From: Micromonospora cabrerizensis
GTDB lineage: Bacteria > Actinomycetota > Actinomycetes > Mycobacteriales > Micromonosporaceae
Assembly: GCF_022230955.1 (NCBI RefSeq)
Contig: NZ_JAKKFI010000069.1
Coordinates: 62,001 to 126,000 of the forward strand
Direction: 5' to 3'
DNA length: 64,000 nt
Shown piece by piece: positions 47,593-55,495 of this stretch; positions within the stretch are counted from its first letter, which is position 1; the number at the start of each line of letters is the position of its first letter. The notes under the pieces are model-generated. The model searched no databases, had not been told where the DNA came from, and worked only from the letters and a program-made list of their open reading frames with translations. Both the position numbers and the translations under genes were made by a program.

Positions 47593-48090
47593 ATGTCGTT
47601 GCTGCGACGAGTCATCGGCGGAGTGCTCCGCCGCCACCGGCAGCGTCAGGGCCGCACGTTGCGCGAGGTGGCTGCGTCGGCCGACGTCTCGGTGCCCTAC
47701 CTCTCGGAGGTCGAGCGGGGCCGGAAGGAGGCCTCGTCGGAGGTGCTGGCGGCGATCTGCCGAGCGCTCGGCATCAGCCTCGCCGACCTGCTCGGTGAGG
47801 CCCGCGACGATATGCGCCGGGTCGAGCCCCGCCTCCCGGCCGCGCCGCGCGCCGCGCTCACCCACCTGGAGCGGGTCGATGCGACTCGGCGCGAAATCGG
47901 CAACGCCACCCTGCTGGTGAGTCCACGTATCGGCGGCTTCGTCCTGCACCACGCGCCGGTGGCGAGCGAGCCGACCCTCAGCGTCGCCGGCAAAGCCTCC
48001 GTTGGTGGCTCGCGCCCCGGTCCGCGTACCGCCGCCCTGGCTGACAGCGCACAGACCCGGCTGGGCCCGCGGCGGCTGACCGCCGCGTAG
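47593..48090 (+). CDS. XRE-family regulator, PopR/ClgR-like
   Basis: A 165-residue helix-turn-helix regulator. The HTH spans ~10-65: VLRRHRQRQGRTLREVAASADVSVPYLSEVERGRKEASSEVLAAICRALGISLADLL, the ClgR/PopR pattern. The rest is poorly conserved. It ends in LTAA; in Streptomyces lividans PopR, terminal alanines mark the protein for Clp-dependent degradation. A clpP gene follows after an intergenic region that contains two PopR-type palindromes. The sum fits a PopR-like activator feeding back on clpP. GTGAGG is just upstream of the ATG. Confidence 0.82.
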   Translation: MSLLRRVIGGVLRRHRQRQGRTLREVAASADVSVPYLSEVERGRKEASSEVLAAICRALGISLADLLGEARDDMRRVEPRLPAAPRAALTHLERVDATRREIGNATLLVSPRIGGFVLHHAPVASEPTLSVAGKASVGGSRPGPRTAALADSAQTRLGPRRLTAA

Positions 48091-48100
48091 GCCGCGTGGG

Positions 48101-48132
48101 TTCTGCCGTCGGCGGATCTGCCGGCGGCAGAA
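48101..48132. promoter_or_regulatory. Two adjacent PopR-type operators upstream of clpP
   Basis: TTCTGCC-GTC-GGCGGAT at 48101-48117 and ATCTGCC-GGC-GGCAGAA at 48116-48132, both close to TTCTGCC-N3-GGCAGAA, the PopR site recalled from streptomycetes. Together they form a 32-bp nearly symmetrical element beginning 95 bases before the clpP start. Confidence 0.75.
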
Positions 48133-48226
48133 TCACTGGGCCCGCCACCACCGCCGCGCGCACGCTGAAGGCGCCGGTCCCCCGGGCGGTCCCATCGCCC
48201 GCCGGCACGGTGGAAGGCGGCGGCAC

Positions 48227-48823
48227 ATGATCGAGTACGGCGTACGGATGCTGGACGGCGCACAGCCCTTTGGTGACCAGGTGTTCGAGCGGCTGCTGCG
48301 GGAGCGCATCGTCTTCCTCGGCACCGAGGTGACGGAGGAGTCGGCCAACCAGATCTGCGCGCAGATCCTGCTGCTCGCCGCCGAGGACGCCAACTCGGAC
48401 ATCTACCTCTACATCAACTCACCGGGCGGGTCGGTCAGCGCGGGCATGGCGGTCTACGACACGATGCGCTACGTCCGCAACGACGTGGCCACCCTGGCGC
48501 TCGGCTTCGCCGGCTCGATGGGGCAGTTCCTGCTCTGCGCGGGGGCGGCCGGCAAGCGGTACGCGTTGCCGCACTCGCGGATCATGATGCACCAGCCCTC
48601 CGGTGGAATGGGCGGAACGGCCTCGGACATCACCATCCAGGCGGAGAACATGCTGCACGTGAAGCGGACGATGCAGGAGTTGACCGCCCAGCACAGTGGA
48701 CGAACGTTGAACGAGATCCAGCGTGACTGGGATCGGGACCGCTGGTTCACCGCCGAGCAGGCCCGCGAGTACGGCCTCATCGACCAGGTGCTCAGCCGAG
48801 CCGAGCAGCTGACGACGGCCTGA
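48227..48823 (+). CDS. clpP: ATP-dependent Clp protease proteolytic subunit (ClpP paralogue)
   Basis: A 198-residue serine protease subunit that forms a barrel with ClpX/ClpC ATPases. The catalytic triad is Ser97 (GFAGSMGQFLL; usual ClpP text is GQAASMG), His122 (MMHQPSGG) and Asp171 (RDWDRDRWF), the same numbers as in E. coli mature ClpP. IYLYINSPGGSVSAGMAVYDTM gives the substrate-binding strand. The regulatory context marks this as the PopR-controlled paralogue rather than the constitutive clpP1P2. Only one clpP is present here, whereas streptomycetes have a clpP3-clpP4 pair. ATG 48227 follows GGAAGGCGG. Confidence 0.9.
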   Translation: MIEYGVRMLDGAQPFGDQVFERLLRERIVFLGTEVTEESANQICAQILLLAAEDANSDIYLYINSPGGSVSAGMAVYDTMRYVRNDVATLALGFAGSMGQFLLCAGAAGKRYALPHSRIMMHQPSGGMGGTASDITIQAENMLHVKRTMQELTAQHSGRTLNEIQRDWDRDRWFTAEQAREYGLIDQVLSRAEQLTTA

Positions 48824-48925
48824 ACCTCCGGATGCGGCACCGTCTGTGCGCCAGGTCACCGCGTCACCGGTAACAATCCGTCGGGCCAGCCCGTCCTTGA
48901 GGCAGAACAACCACAAGGGGGGCAC

Positions 48926-49276
48926 ATGTACGCCGCTTATGTCACGGTCACCATCCTCGCCTCGGTCTTCACCGGGATCGCGGCCGTCACCTACCTGATC
49001 GGCCACAGCTACCCGAAGGCCCAGATGGAGATGAAGCGCCTGCCGCTGTCCTGGATGCCACGGTTGGGCATTGTGTTGGCGGCCGGTTCACTGGGGCTGC
49101 TGGCCGGGTTCGCCGTGCCACCACTGGGGACACTCGCCGCAGCCGGCTTGGTGTTGTACTTCTTCGGCGCGCTCATCGCGCACCTGCGGGTGGGTTCCCG
49201 CCAGCTCGTGGGAGGGGTGGTGTTCCTCTCCACCGTGGTAGCGGCGCTGGTCCTGAATCTGGTCCACCACTGGTGA
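48926..49276 (+). CDS. DoxX-like membrane protein
   Basis: A 116-residue protein with four helices (VTVTILASVFTGIAAVTYLIG; MPRLGIVLAAGSLGLLAGFAV; LGTLAAAGLVLYFFGALIAHL; LVGGVVFLSTVVAALVLNLV), matching the small DoxX/DoxX-like fold. Members are linked to oxidative stress or quinone-dependent steps in other actinomycetes but the role here is not known. AAGGGGGG lies six bases before the ATG. The next gene starts about 105 bases on. Confidence 0.75.
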   Translation: MYAAYVTVTILASVFTGIAAVTYLIGHSYPKAQMEMKRLPLSWMPRLGIVLAAGSLGLLAGFAVPPLGTLAAAGLVLYFFGALIAHLRVGSRQLVGGVVFLSTVVAALVLNLVHHW

Positions 49277-49381
49277 TTCCTCCCTTCGCGGGGCCTTGCT
49301 GACGATCCGCGCACGGGTCAGTGCAGATCGGTGATCATGCGTAGTCTCTCCTCGTCCGAAACATCAGCGGGGGAGGCTTCG

Positions 49382-50830
49382 ATGGAGATGGTCAGTAGGC
49401 GCAGCGCACTGCGCGCCGGTCTGGTTTCGACCGTGGCGGTCGGCGGCCTGGCGGCCACCGAGGCGGCGGCCCAGGCCGCGCCGGTCGGCGCGACGGCGGA
49501 CACCGGCGTCGGCTGGATCTCGGTCCTCGACCACGGCGCGGTCGGCGACGGGACGACCGACGACACCCCGGCCATCCAGGCGACGCTGAACGCCGCCGCC
49601 ACCAGCAGGCAGAGTGTGTACTTCCCCGCCGGGCGGGTCTTCCGGGTGCGGGATCAGCTCACGGCGCAGGGGCTCACCGACGTCGTCATCGCCGGCGACG
49701 GCGCGACCCTGGCCCTCACCGGGGCAGCGCTCTCGGTCGTCGGGGCCCCGAAGGCCGTGCTGCTGTTCCGCGACTGCCGGCGGGTCAAGCTGGTGGGGCT
49801 CACCCTGCGCGACACCGACCGATCCCAGCAGTACAACGGTGTCCGCATCTCCTCCTCCACCGAGATGGTCGTGGACGGCGTCCGGGTCCACAGCGTCCGG
49901 GTCAACGGCATCGTGGTGTTCGACGACGTACCTCGGACCACCGATGACGTCCTGATCACCAACTGCACGACCGAGGACACCCGGTTCGGCATCTCGTCCA
50001 ACGGCAAGGACGTCCGGATCACCGACAACCACGTGGCGATGGACTGGCCGTCGACCGACGAGGCCCGCCGCTACGGTGGCGTGCACCCCGGCTACGGCAG
50101 CAACTCCGACTACTTCGACGGCATCTGCGTCTGGGCCGGCGCCGACCGCACGGTGATCGCCAACAACACCATCACCGAGTGCGGGCAGAGCGGTGTCTAC
50201 GTCCAGGCGGTCTCGAACATCGTCGTCGCGGACAACACGGTGACCGGATGCCAGTTGCGGGGCATCGAGATCGACGGGCTCGGCGACCCGGGCAAGAGCG
50301 TGCACGGGCGGGCCATGGGCGTCTCGATCACCGGCAACGTGGTGGTCAACTGCCTTGGTCAGATCAACCTGATCGCGACGACCGACGCGACGGTGGTGGG
50401 CAACCGCGTCGCCAACGGCAGCGCCACCAAGCCGTCGTCCGGGATCGCGGTCAACCTCAAGTGCAGCAAGGTCGTCGTGTCCAGCAACCACGTCCGGCAG
50501 GCGAACCCGACGATGCCGGCGCTCTTCGTCAAGGACAACGACCCGAACGACACCACGCTGATCTCGACGGACGTCACCCTGGCGTGGAACACCGTCGAGG
50601 GTGCCATCCCGTACACCGCGCCGGCGGAGACGGTCGTCATGCAGCGGTCGGGTCCGGCGATGATCACCGCGCAGGGCTCACTGAAGACGAGCGGCAAGGT
50701 GATCGCCGGCGGCGGACTCGGCGTGGGCAACAGTGTCACGGCGGCGTCGGTCGGGTCGGTGGTCCGCAAGATGGAGGTCTTCTCCTCCACGGGGCAGAGT
50801 CTCGGCTGGGTCGCGATCCACAACAGCTGA
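49382..50830 (+). CDS. Tat-exported right-handed beta-helix protein (pectate-lyase-3-like)
   Basis: A 482-residue exported protein. A Tat signal (SRRSALRAGLVSTVAVGGLAA, ~residues 5-25) ends at AAAQAA. The body begins ISVLDHGAVGDGTTDDTPAIQATLNAA, the pectate-lyase-3/GH28-like N-cap, and continues as parallel beta-helix rungs (for example VVVADNTVTGCQLRGIEIDGLG and GVSITGNVVVNCLGQINL). Such proteins bind or cleave polysaccharides. No catalytic Asp pair is obvious. GGGAGG precedes the ATG. The SGNH hydrolase gene starts one base after its stop, so both are likely cotranscribed and act on the same polymer. Confidence 0.85.
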   Translation: MEMVSRRSALRAGLVSTVAVGGLAATEAAAQAAPVGATADTGVGWISVLDHGAVGDGTTDDTPAIQATLNAAATSRQSVYFPAGRVFRVRDQLTAQGLTDVVIAGDGATLALTGAALSVVGAPKAVLLFRDCRRVKLVGLTLRDTDRSQQYNGVRISSSTEMVVDGVRVHSVRVNGIVVFDDVPRTTDDVLITNCTTEDTRFGISSNGKDVRITDNHVAMDWPSTDEARRYGGVHPGYGSNSDYFDGICVWAGADRTVIANNTITECGQSGVYVQAVSNIVVADNTVTGCQLRGIEIDGLGDPGKSVHGRAMGVSITGNVVVNCLGQINLIATTDATVVGNRVANGSATKPSSGIAVNLKCSKVVVSSNHVRQANPTMPALFVKDNDPNDTTLISTDVTLAWNTVEGAIPYTAPAETVVMQRSGPAMITAQGSLKTSGKVIAGGGLGVGNSVTAASVGSVVRKMEVFSSTGQSLGWVAIHNS

Positions 50831-50831
50831 C

Positions 50832-52031
50832 ATGCGCGCACTTCTCGCACTCATCGTCGCGGTCGCACTGCCGGCCGCGACGCCGCCGACGACGGACGAC
50901 CCGACGCGCCCCACGCCCAGAGCCCGGGTCGGCATCTGGGCACCGGCCGTGGAGGCCGCCGGCGAATCCTTCAGCAACCAGACGGTCCGGCACGTCGTCT
51001 ATGCGTCGAGCGGCGGCTGGCTGCCTCGCGTACGGGTCTCCAACCTGCGAGGCACCACACCCCTGGTCGTCGGTCACGTCGACCTCGCCGAGCAGAGCAT
51101 CGGCGGGGTCGCCAAGACCGGCAGCCACCGCCGGGTCACGTTCGGCGGCTCCGGCACGGTCACGATCCCGGCCGGCGAGGAATGGCTCAGCGACCCGGCC
51201 GACATGACGGTGGTGTCCGGGCAGAACCTGCTGATCAGCATCTACCTGCCCGGCGCCACCGGCCCGTCGACGGTGCACCCGGCCGCGCTGACCGACACCT
51301 ACGTCTCCGTCGCCGGCAACCACGCAGCGGACGACAGCAGCGCCGACTTCTCCACGCCGCGACGGTGGTCCTGGTTCTTCCTCAGCGGCCTCGACGTCGC
51401 CAGCGCGACCGCCACGGGCACCGTCGTGACCTTCGGTGACTCGATCACCGACGGCTACTCGTCGAGCCACCTCAGCAACCGGCGCTACCCGGACTATCTG
51501 GCCCGACGCCTCGCAGCCCAGCCGGGCGGGCCGAAGCTCGGCGTGGTCAACAAAGGCATGGCGGGCAACATGGTGCTCCGCGACCGCACCCCGGCCGCCG
51601 GGGGCCGCAGCGCCCTCAACCGGTTCGACCACGACGCGCTCGGCCTGCCCGGCGTGCGGTCCGTCATCCTGCTCGAAGGCGTCAACGACCTCATGGCCGA
51701 CGTCACGGCGGCGCAACTGCAGGAGGGGTACCGGCAACTGATCGCGAAAGCCCACGCGCGCGGGGTGTCGGTCTACGGCGGCACGATCCTCCCGTTCGGC
51801 GGCGCCAGTTCCCACACCGCCGCCCGCGAGGCCGTGCGGCAGCAGGTGAACACCTGGATCCGGACCAGCGGGGCGTTCGACGGCGTCTTCGACTTCGACG
51901 CAGCGCTCCGCGACCCAGCGGACGGGTCGAAGCTGCTCCCGGCGTACGCGCACACCGACAACCTGCATCTCACCGATGCTGGAATGAGTGCCCTGGCCGA
52001 CTGCGTGGACCTCAGCATGATCGGGACCTGA
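50832..52031 (+). CDS. Secreted SGNH/GDSL hydrolase
   Basis: A 399-residue esterase-like hydrolase. A short signal (MRALLALIVAVALPAA) opens the protein; residues ~30-180 form an N-terminal beta-sandwich, common in actinomycete GDSL enzymes; the SGNH domain has block I VTFGDSITDGYSS (Ser), block II Gly in NKGMAGNMV, block III VILLEGVNDLMA (Asn), and block V DNLHLTDAG (Asp, His). It probably removes acyl groups from carbohydrate. The start ATG directly follows the upstream stop (TGACATG). It is the last gene before a tRNA-derived repeat. Confidence 0.9.
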   Translation: MRALLALIVAVALPAATPPTTDDPTRPTPRARVGIWAPAVEAAGESFSNQTVRHVVYASSGGWLPRVRVSNLRGTTPLVVGHVDLAEQSIGGVAKTGSHRRVTFGGSGTVTIPAGEEWLSDPADMTVVSGQNLLISIYLPGATGPSTVHPAALTDTYVSVAGNHAADDSSADFSTPRRWSWFFLSGLDVASATATGTVVTFGDSITDGYSSSHLSNRRYPDYLARRLAAQPGGPKLGVVNKGMAGNMVLRDRTPAAGGRSALNRFDHDALGLPGVRSVILLEGVNDLMADVTAAQLQEGYRQLIAKAHARGVSVYGGTILPFGGASSHTAAREAVRQQVNTWIRTSGAFDGVFDFDAALRDPADGSKLLPAYAHTDNLHLTDAGMSALADCVDLSMIGT

Positions 52032-52047
52032 CTGATCACGGCCGTGA

Positions 52048-52096
52048 CCTGGTGCCCCCGGCAGGATTCGAACCTGCGACACACGGTTTAGGAAAC
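52048..52096 (-). repeat. tRNA-Arg 3'-end duplicate (att-like, left copy)
   Basis: A 49-base exact copy of the 3' half of the tRNA-Arg gene at 53.8 kb (T arm, variable region and most of the anticodon stem), including three bases beyond the tRNA end. After it the sequence departs completely. It starts 17 bases beyond the SGNH stop. Such duplicates arise when an element integrates in a tRNA gene. Confidence 0.85.
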
Positions 52097-52450
52097 GAAC
52101 TCGCAAGGCCCTGCCTACCAGGGGCGCAAGCAGAACCGCAGGTCACAGGTATTGCTGCAGAGGCATGGAGTAGCGCGTAAGAGCCTCGAAGACACATTCC
52201 GTGAGGCCATGGCCTCACCGAAGATGGCCGTCGCAACATACGCGCCGGTCCAGGCGAGCCCAAGAGCCGGTCAGCCAATAACCCGGGATACGAAGGGCAC
52301 CCAGGAGGGCCGACGGTCGGCGGCAGGCAGACCCGTGACATCGGTGTCGGCTCGTGAAGCAGCCTGGCGACGGGTTGCGCCGGCTGTCCGCCTCCTTTGA
52401 TCGGTGCGCTTGGAAAAGACGAAGAGGCGCTCATCGAACCGTGATCACGA
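52097..52450. other. 354-bp non-genic stretch within the tRNA-flanked segment
   Basis: No integrase, excisionase or other recognisable gene. A frame on the plus strand is open to 52400 (LQRHGVARKSLEDTFREAMA within it), but it has no ribosome site, no family resemblance, and no coding bias; possibly remnant DNA of the inserted element. The MFS gene stop is at 52451. Confidence 0.5.
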
Positions 52451-53686
52451 TCATCGGCTGGAGTAGGAGCGGGCGAGCTCGTCCTCGACGAAGGCGGGCT
52501 TGACCAGCGTGATCGCCGGGATGGCCGCCACGAGGGCGACGGCGAGCAGAAACAGCAGCGGCAGGGTCCATCCGCCGCTCACGTCGTGCAGCAGCCCGAC
52601 GAGCAGAGGACCGAGCGCGCCGAGCGCGTACGCGATCCCCTGCGCGAAGCCGCTCAGCGCGACGGTGCCGCCCTGGGTTCGGGTGCGTACGTTGATGAGT
52701 ACGAGGCTGATTGGAAACAGGATCGAGCCCGAGCCGATGAGCAGCACCCAGAGCAGTGTGAGTGTCGCGGGCGCGAGCAGCAGGCCGAGGTAGCCGAGCA
52801 CGAAGCTGGCGGTACCGGCGGCGATCAGCCAGCTGACAGAGCGCAGCCGCGCGACGAGCAGGGGTGCGATGAGCGCGATGGGGGCGCTGATGATGCCGGT
52901 GACGGCGAGCAGCACACCGGCTTCGGTCGGCGTCGAGCCAGCGATGTCGCCGAGGATCTCGGGCAGCCACGCGAAACACGCGTAGGTAAGGATCGTGCTG
53001 GTCGAGAAAACGACGGTGATCGACAGGGCCACGCGTGACCGCCACAGTCGCGTGACGAGGGTGGTGGGCGGGGACTCGACGGCGTCGGTCTCCGAAAGTC
53101 GTCGGCGGCGCTCCCGCGTGCTGATGACGAGCCACGGAACGAGCGCGACCACCGAGGTCGCCGCCCATATGCCGAGTGAGAACCGCCATCCGACCTGCTC
53201 GGCGACCGGGGAGGCGAGCGCCGCGGGCAGGGCCGTGCTCACTCCCAGGATGCAGACGTAGATGGCGGTCAGCAACGCTATCCGGTCGGGGAAGTAGCGC
53301 CGCACGATCGGCGGCAGCAGCACATTGCCGATGCCCGTGCCGGCGAGCGCGACGACACTGCCGACGAGCAGCACCGCGTAGCCCGGGGCGGCTGCGCGCA
53401 CGAGATGGCCGAGGGTCATGAGCAGCAGCGCCAGCACGATGCCACCGCCGAGGCCGAGGCCGCGGGCGACGCGCGGCGCGACGAACCCCGATACCGCCAG
53501 CAGGATCGGTGGCAATGTGCCGAGCAGCCCGACGCCGATGTTCGAAATCGGGATGTCCGCCCGGATGTCACCGAGGATCGGCGACATCACCGCAACCGTC
53601 TGGCGCAGGGTGAGCGCGACAAGCACGATGCCCAGCAGCGCGGCCACGCGTCCCGCCCATACGGTAAGGGGTTTATCCGCAGACAT
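52451..53686 (-). CDS. MFS transporter (CynX/NimT-like)
   Basis: A 411-residue major facilitator protein with 12 predicted helices in two halves. N-terminal: VWAGRVAALLGIVLVALTLRQTVAVMSPIL; loop 2-3 region GFVAPRVARGLGLGGG; middle loop TRERRRRLSETDAVE; C-terminal helices include VLLAVTGIISAPIALIAPLLVA and FLLAVALVAAIPAITLVKPA. Best fit is the CynX/NimT cyanate/nitroimidazole transporter group; substrate unknown. GTAAGGGG lies before the ATG and a palindromic AGTACT a little further. The gene lies alone inside the segment bounded by tRNA repeats, so it was probably carried in. Confidence 0.88.
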   Translation of the reverse strand: MSADKPLTVWAGRVAALLGIVLVALTLRQTVAVMSPILGDIRADIPISNIGVGLLGTLPPILLAVSGFVAPRVARGLGLGGGIVLALLLMTLGHLVRAAAPGYAVLLVGSVVALAGTGIGNVLLPPIVRRYFPDRIALLTAIYVCILGVSTALPAALASPVAEQVGWRFSLGIWAATSVVALVPWLVISTRERRRRLSETDAVESPPTTLVTRLWRSRVALSITVVFSTSTILTYACFAWLPEILGDIAGSTPTEAGVLLAVTGIISAPIALIAPLLVARLRSVSWLIAAGTASFVLGYLGLLLAPATLTLLWVLLIGSGSILFPISLVLINVRTRTQGGTVALSGFAQGIAYALGALGPLLVGLLHDVSGGWTLPLLFLLAVALVAAIPAITLVKPAFVEDELARSYSSR

Positions 53687-53795
53687 CCCCTTACCGTAGT
53701 ACTTCAGGCGGGATCGTGATCATCACGAATGTCGGCTTCTTGCGGAAGCGGTGAGGCCACGCGAAGTTCCAGATCAGGGAGATGATCTACGTTCG

Positions 53796-53844
53796 CCTGG
53801 TGCCCCCGGCAGGATTCGAACCTGCGACACACGGTTTAGGAAAC
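53796..53844 (-). repeat. tRNA-Arg 3'-end repeat (att-like, right copy, inside tRNA gene)
   Basis: The 49-base partner of the repeat at 52048-52096, covering the 3' half of the intact tRNA-Arg gene plus two bases outside it. The two copies bound 1.7 kb. Confidence 0.85.
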
Positions 53845-53873
53845 CGATGCTCTATCCCCTGAGCTACGGGGGC
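53798..53873 (-). tRNA. tRNA-Arg (anticodon CCT)
   Basis: A 76-base tRNA including an encoded CCA. Read on the minus strand it starts GCCCCCGTAGCTCAG, closes a perfect acceptor stem GCCCCCG/CGGGGGC, has D loop GGGGATAGAGC, an anticodon loop TTCCTAA giving CCT, and a T arm GTTCGAATC. CCT reads AGG arginine codons, rare in this GC-rich genome. The 3' half is duplicated 1.7 kb away (left). Confidence 0.95.
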
Positions 53874-54137
53874 GCGAGTGGTTAGTCTAGCGACCTACGG
53901 GGCGACCCGCGTTGGCAGGGACTGGCCCCCGTTGACCTGCGTTGACCGGCGGGCTGGCCCGCCGGACGGCCACACGGCGAGGACAAATTTCCCGACGCAC
54001 CACCGCGCGAGCGCACCGGCGGCTGACCGCCTGACCTCGACGGTCATCACCCTGGCGGCCAGCCGGCCTGGTCGGTACCTGCTCGACGTCGCTGCATCCC
54101 GGCGCGGATGGCGGCGGCCCATCAACCCGCAGGGTCG
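53874..54137. other. Gene-free stretch upstream of tRNA-Arg
   Basis: No gene or operon seen. A short CCGGCGGGC/GCCCGCCGG hairpin at 53946-53965 is the only structured element. The tRNA promoter should lie just right of 53873. Confidence 0.4.
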
Positions 54138-54681
54138 TCAGGCGGCGTCTGCCCGCCGCAGGTCACGGCCGCTGAGAGCCAATGCCCGGCTGAACGGCGA
54201 TGCCCCGTCGAAAGTAGCCAGTGGAGCGGCGAAGATACGCATCTGACGACCCTGCTTGCCCATGTCCCGCATGGCCTGGAGGGGCACCTGGGCGACGTCG
54301 TCGTCGCACCGCTGCCTCTGCCTGGCAGCCTCCGCCAGGTCTCAGCGGTGGATGGCCAGGTCACTGATGAACATGGTCGTCGGCATCGACACATCACCCA
54401 TGGTGGTGACAGGGGCTTGCCATGAGCCCGGCTTCGCCCAGGCGCTCGTCGCGGCGCGGGCCTCCTCGTCGAATCGGCTAGCCCCTACCCCAGCCGTAAC
54501 CAGTTCGCAGCCCTGCGATTGCGCCGGGACCGGCTGCTGCCGGCCGGCGAGGCTGAGCGCGCATCCGACCTGAAGGAGGTAGTTGATCAGGGCCCGCGCG
54601 TTCCAGTCCCCGCACGGGGTCGGCGCCTCCATCTGGTCGGGCTTGACGCCGCGCACCAGGTCGCGTAGCTCGCGATCGGCG
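54138..54681 (-). pseudogene. Broken TIGR03086/MDMPI-type (DinB-like) metal-binding protein gene
   Basis: Reads ELRDLVRGVKPDQMEAP, then TPCGDWNARALINYLLQVG (the family's usual opening), continues to SMPTTMFISDLAIHR, then meets an in-frame TGA at 54344-54342, where relatives have Trp (TGG) in HGWDLA. Beyond it the same frame continues DLAEAARQRQRCDDDVAQ to IFAAPLATFDGASPFSRALALSGRD and a proper stop at 54138. So a single base change broke the gene. A start codon with ribosome site is also not evident upstream, and the 5' boundary is approximate. Readthrough is possible but unlikely. Confidence 0.75.
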
Positions 54682-54911
54682 TTACCGCAGGCCGTGCCGT
54701 TCGTCGTGTCGACGACCGTCGACCCGGTGATCGACCTCTAACCAGCGGCTGATCGTGGTTGGGACCTCGGTTGTCACAAACCTGAGCCACACGCTTATCG
54801 GGCGCGACCAGCGCGGTGCGCTCGGCTTCGACGCGGGCGGGCTATCGGCTAGCGGTTCGGAGCGGTGGCGTCTGGGATGCCCATCTCCCTCGACCCTTGA
54901 CTCCGTCACCC

Positions 54912-54945
54912 GCCAAGCCCGGAGCCACCTGGCTCCGGGCTTGGC
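54912..54945. terminator. Perfect hairpin in the 54.7-55.06 kb gap
   Basis: Perfect 15-bp inverted repeat (54912-54926 with 54931-54945), loop ACCT, then TTCT. It lies downstream of the candidate immunity gene read leftward (its stop is at 55060) and could also stop rightward transcription. The rest of 54700-55059 has no gene. Confidence 0.65.
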
Positions 54946-55059
54946 TTCTGCCCTACTGAAGTGTTGCGTCAGGTGACCGAGCCGAGTGGGGTGGCGTCAT
55001 CGCCGGTGGCGCTATTCCCCCTGCTGGTTCCGCTCGAGAGGCCGCACATGCCGAGCCGG

Positions 55060-55470
55060 TCACTCCGTTCCATCGAGTTCTGGCGCCACCTCTTGGTGAC
55101 CGGTAACGGTATTTTCAACCCAAAAGAGCTCGCCCGGAAGAACGGGGTAGGTTGCAGTCTCCACGACTGAGTCAATACGCGACTCCAGTTCCTGGACTGA
55201 CCCTGACCATGCTACAAATCGACTGTTCCATACGTCACCAACACAGACGAGACCATCGCGAAGCAATTCCTTGACCGCTTCCACGCCAAGAGGTAGCGCC
55301 TCACGTTCCCTTCGGGCAAGCCACTCGTCGCGAGCGGCCGCAAGAGCTACGACTGTCGTCGAAGGCCCGCCCTGAGGAAAACCGGCTTGGATACGGTCGC
55401 CGTAGAACGCCTCCCGTGCGAAAGCGGCTATCTCGGCGATGCTAACCCAGTCGTCGGTTCCACTGATCAA
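55060..55470 (-). CDS. Candidate immunity protein for the adjacent toxin-like protein
   Basis: A ~136-residue small soluble protein with no family I recognise (TDDWVSIAEIAAFAREAFYGDRIQ and VGDVWNSRFVAWSGSVQELESRIDSVV are its clearest parts). It begins 26 bases past the stop of the large ALF-repeat protein on the same strand and has about 52-55% GC, far below the ~70% of the genome and like the toxin's C-terminal end. This is the classic location and base-composition of an immunity gene carried with an exchangeable toxin tip. Start TTG 55470 (GAGAG three bases upstream) is uncertain. Confidence 0.6.
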   Translation of the reverse strand: MISGTDDWVSIAEIAAFAREAFYGDRIQAGFPQGGPSTTVVALAAARDEWLARREREALPLGVEAVKELLRDGLVCVGDVWNSRFVAWSGSVQELESRIDSVVETATYPVLPGELFWVENTVTGHQEVAPELDGTE

Positions 55471-55495
55471 GATCTCTCGTTTGATGTAGGCAACC

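Noticed and set aside
52152..52400. Plus-strand frame (82 codons) inside the tRNA-flanked segment, checked as integrase remnant
   Set aside because: No recombinase motifs (R-H-R-Y), no ribosome site, no recognisable family.
54682..54909. 75-codon minus-strand frame
   Set aside because: No ribosome site or family; overlaps 5' remnant of the broken gene.
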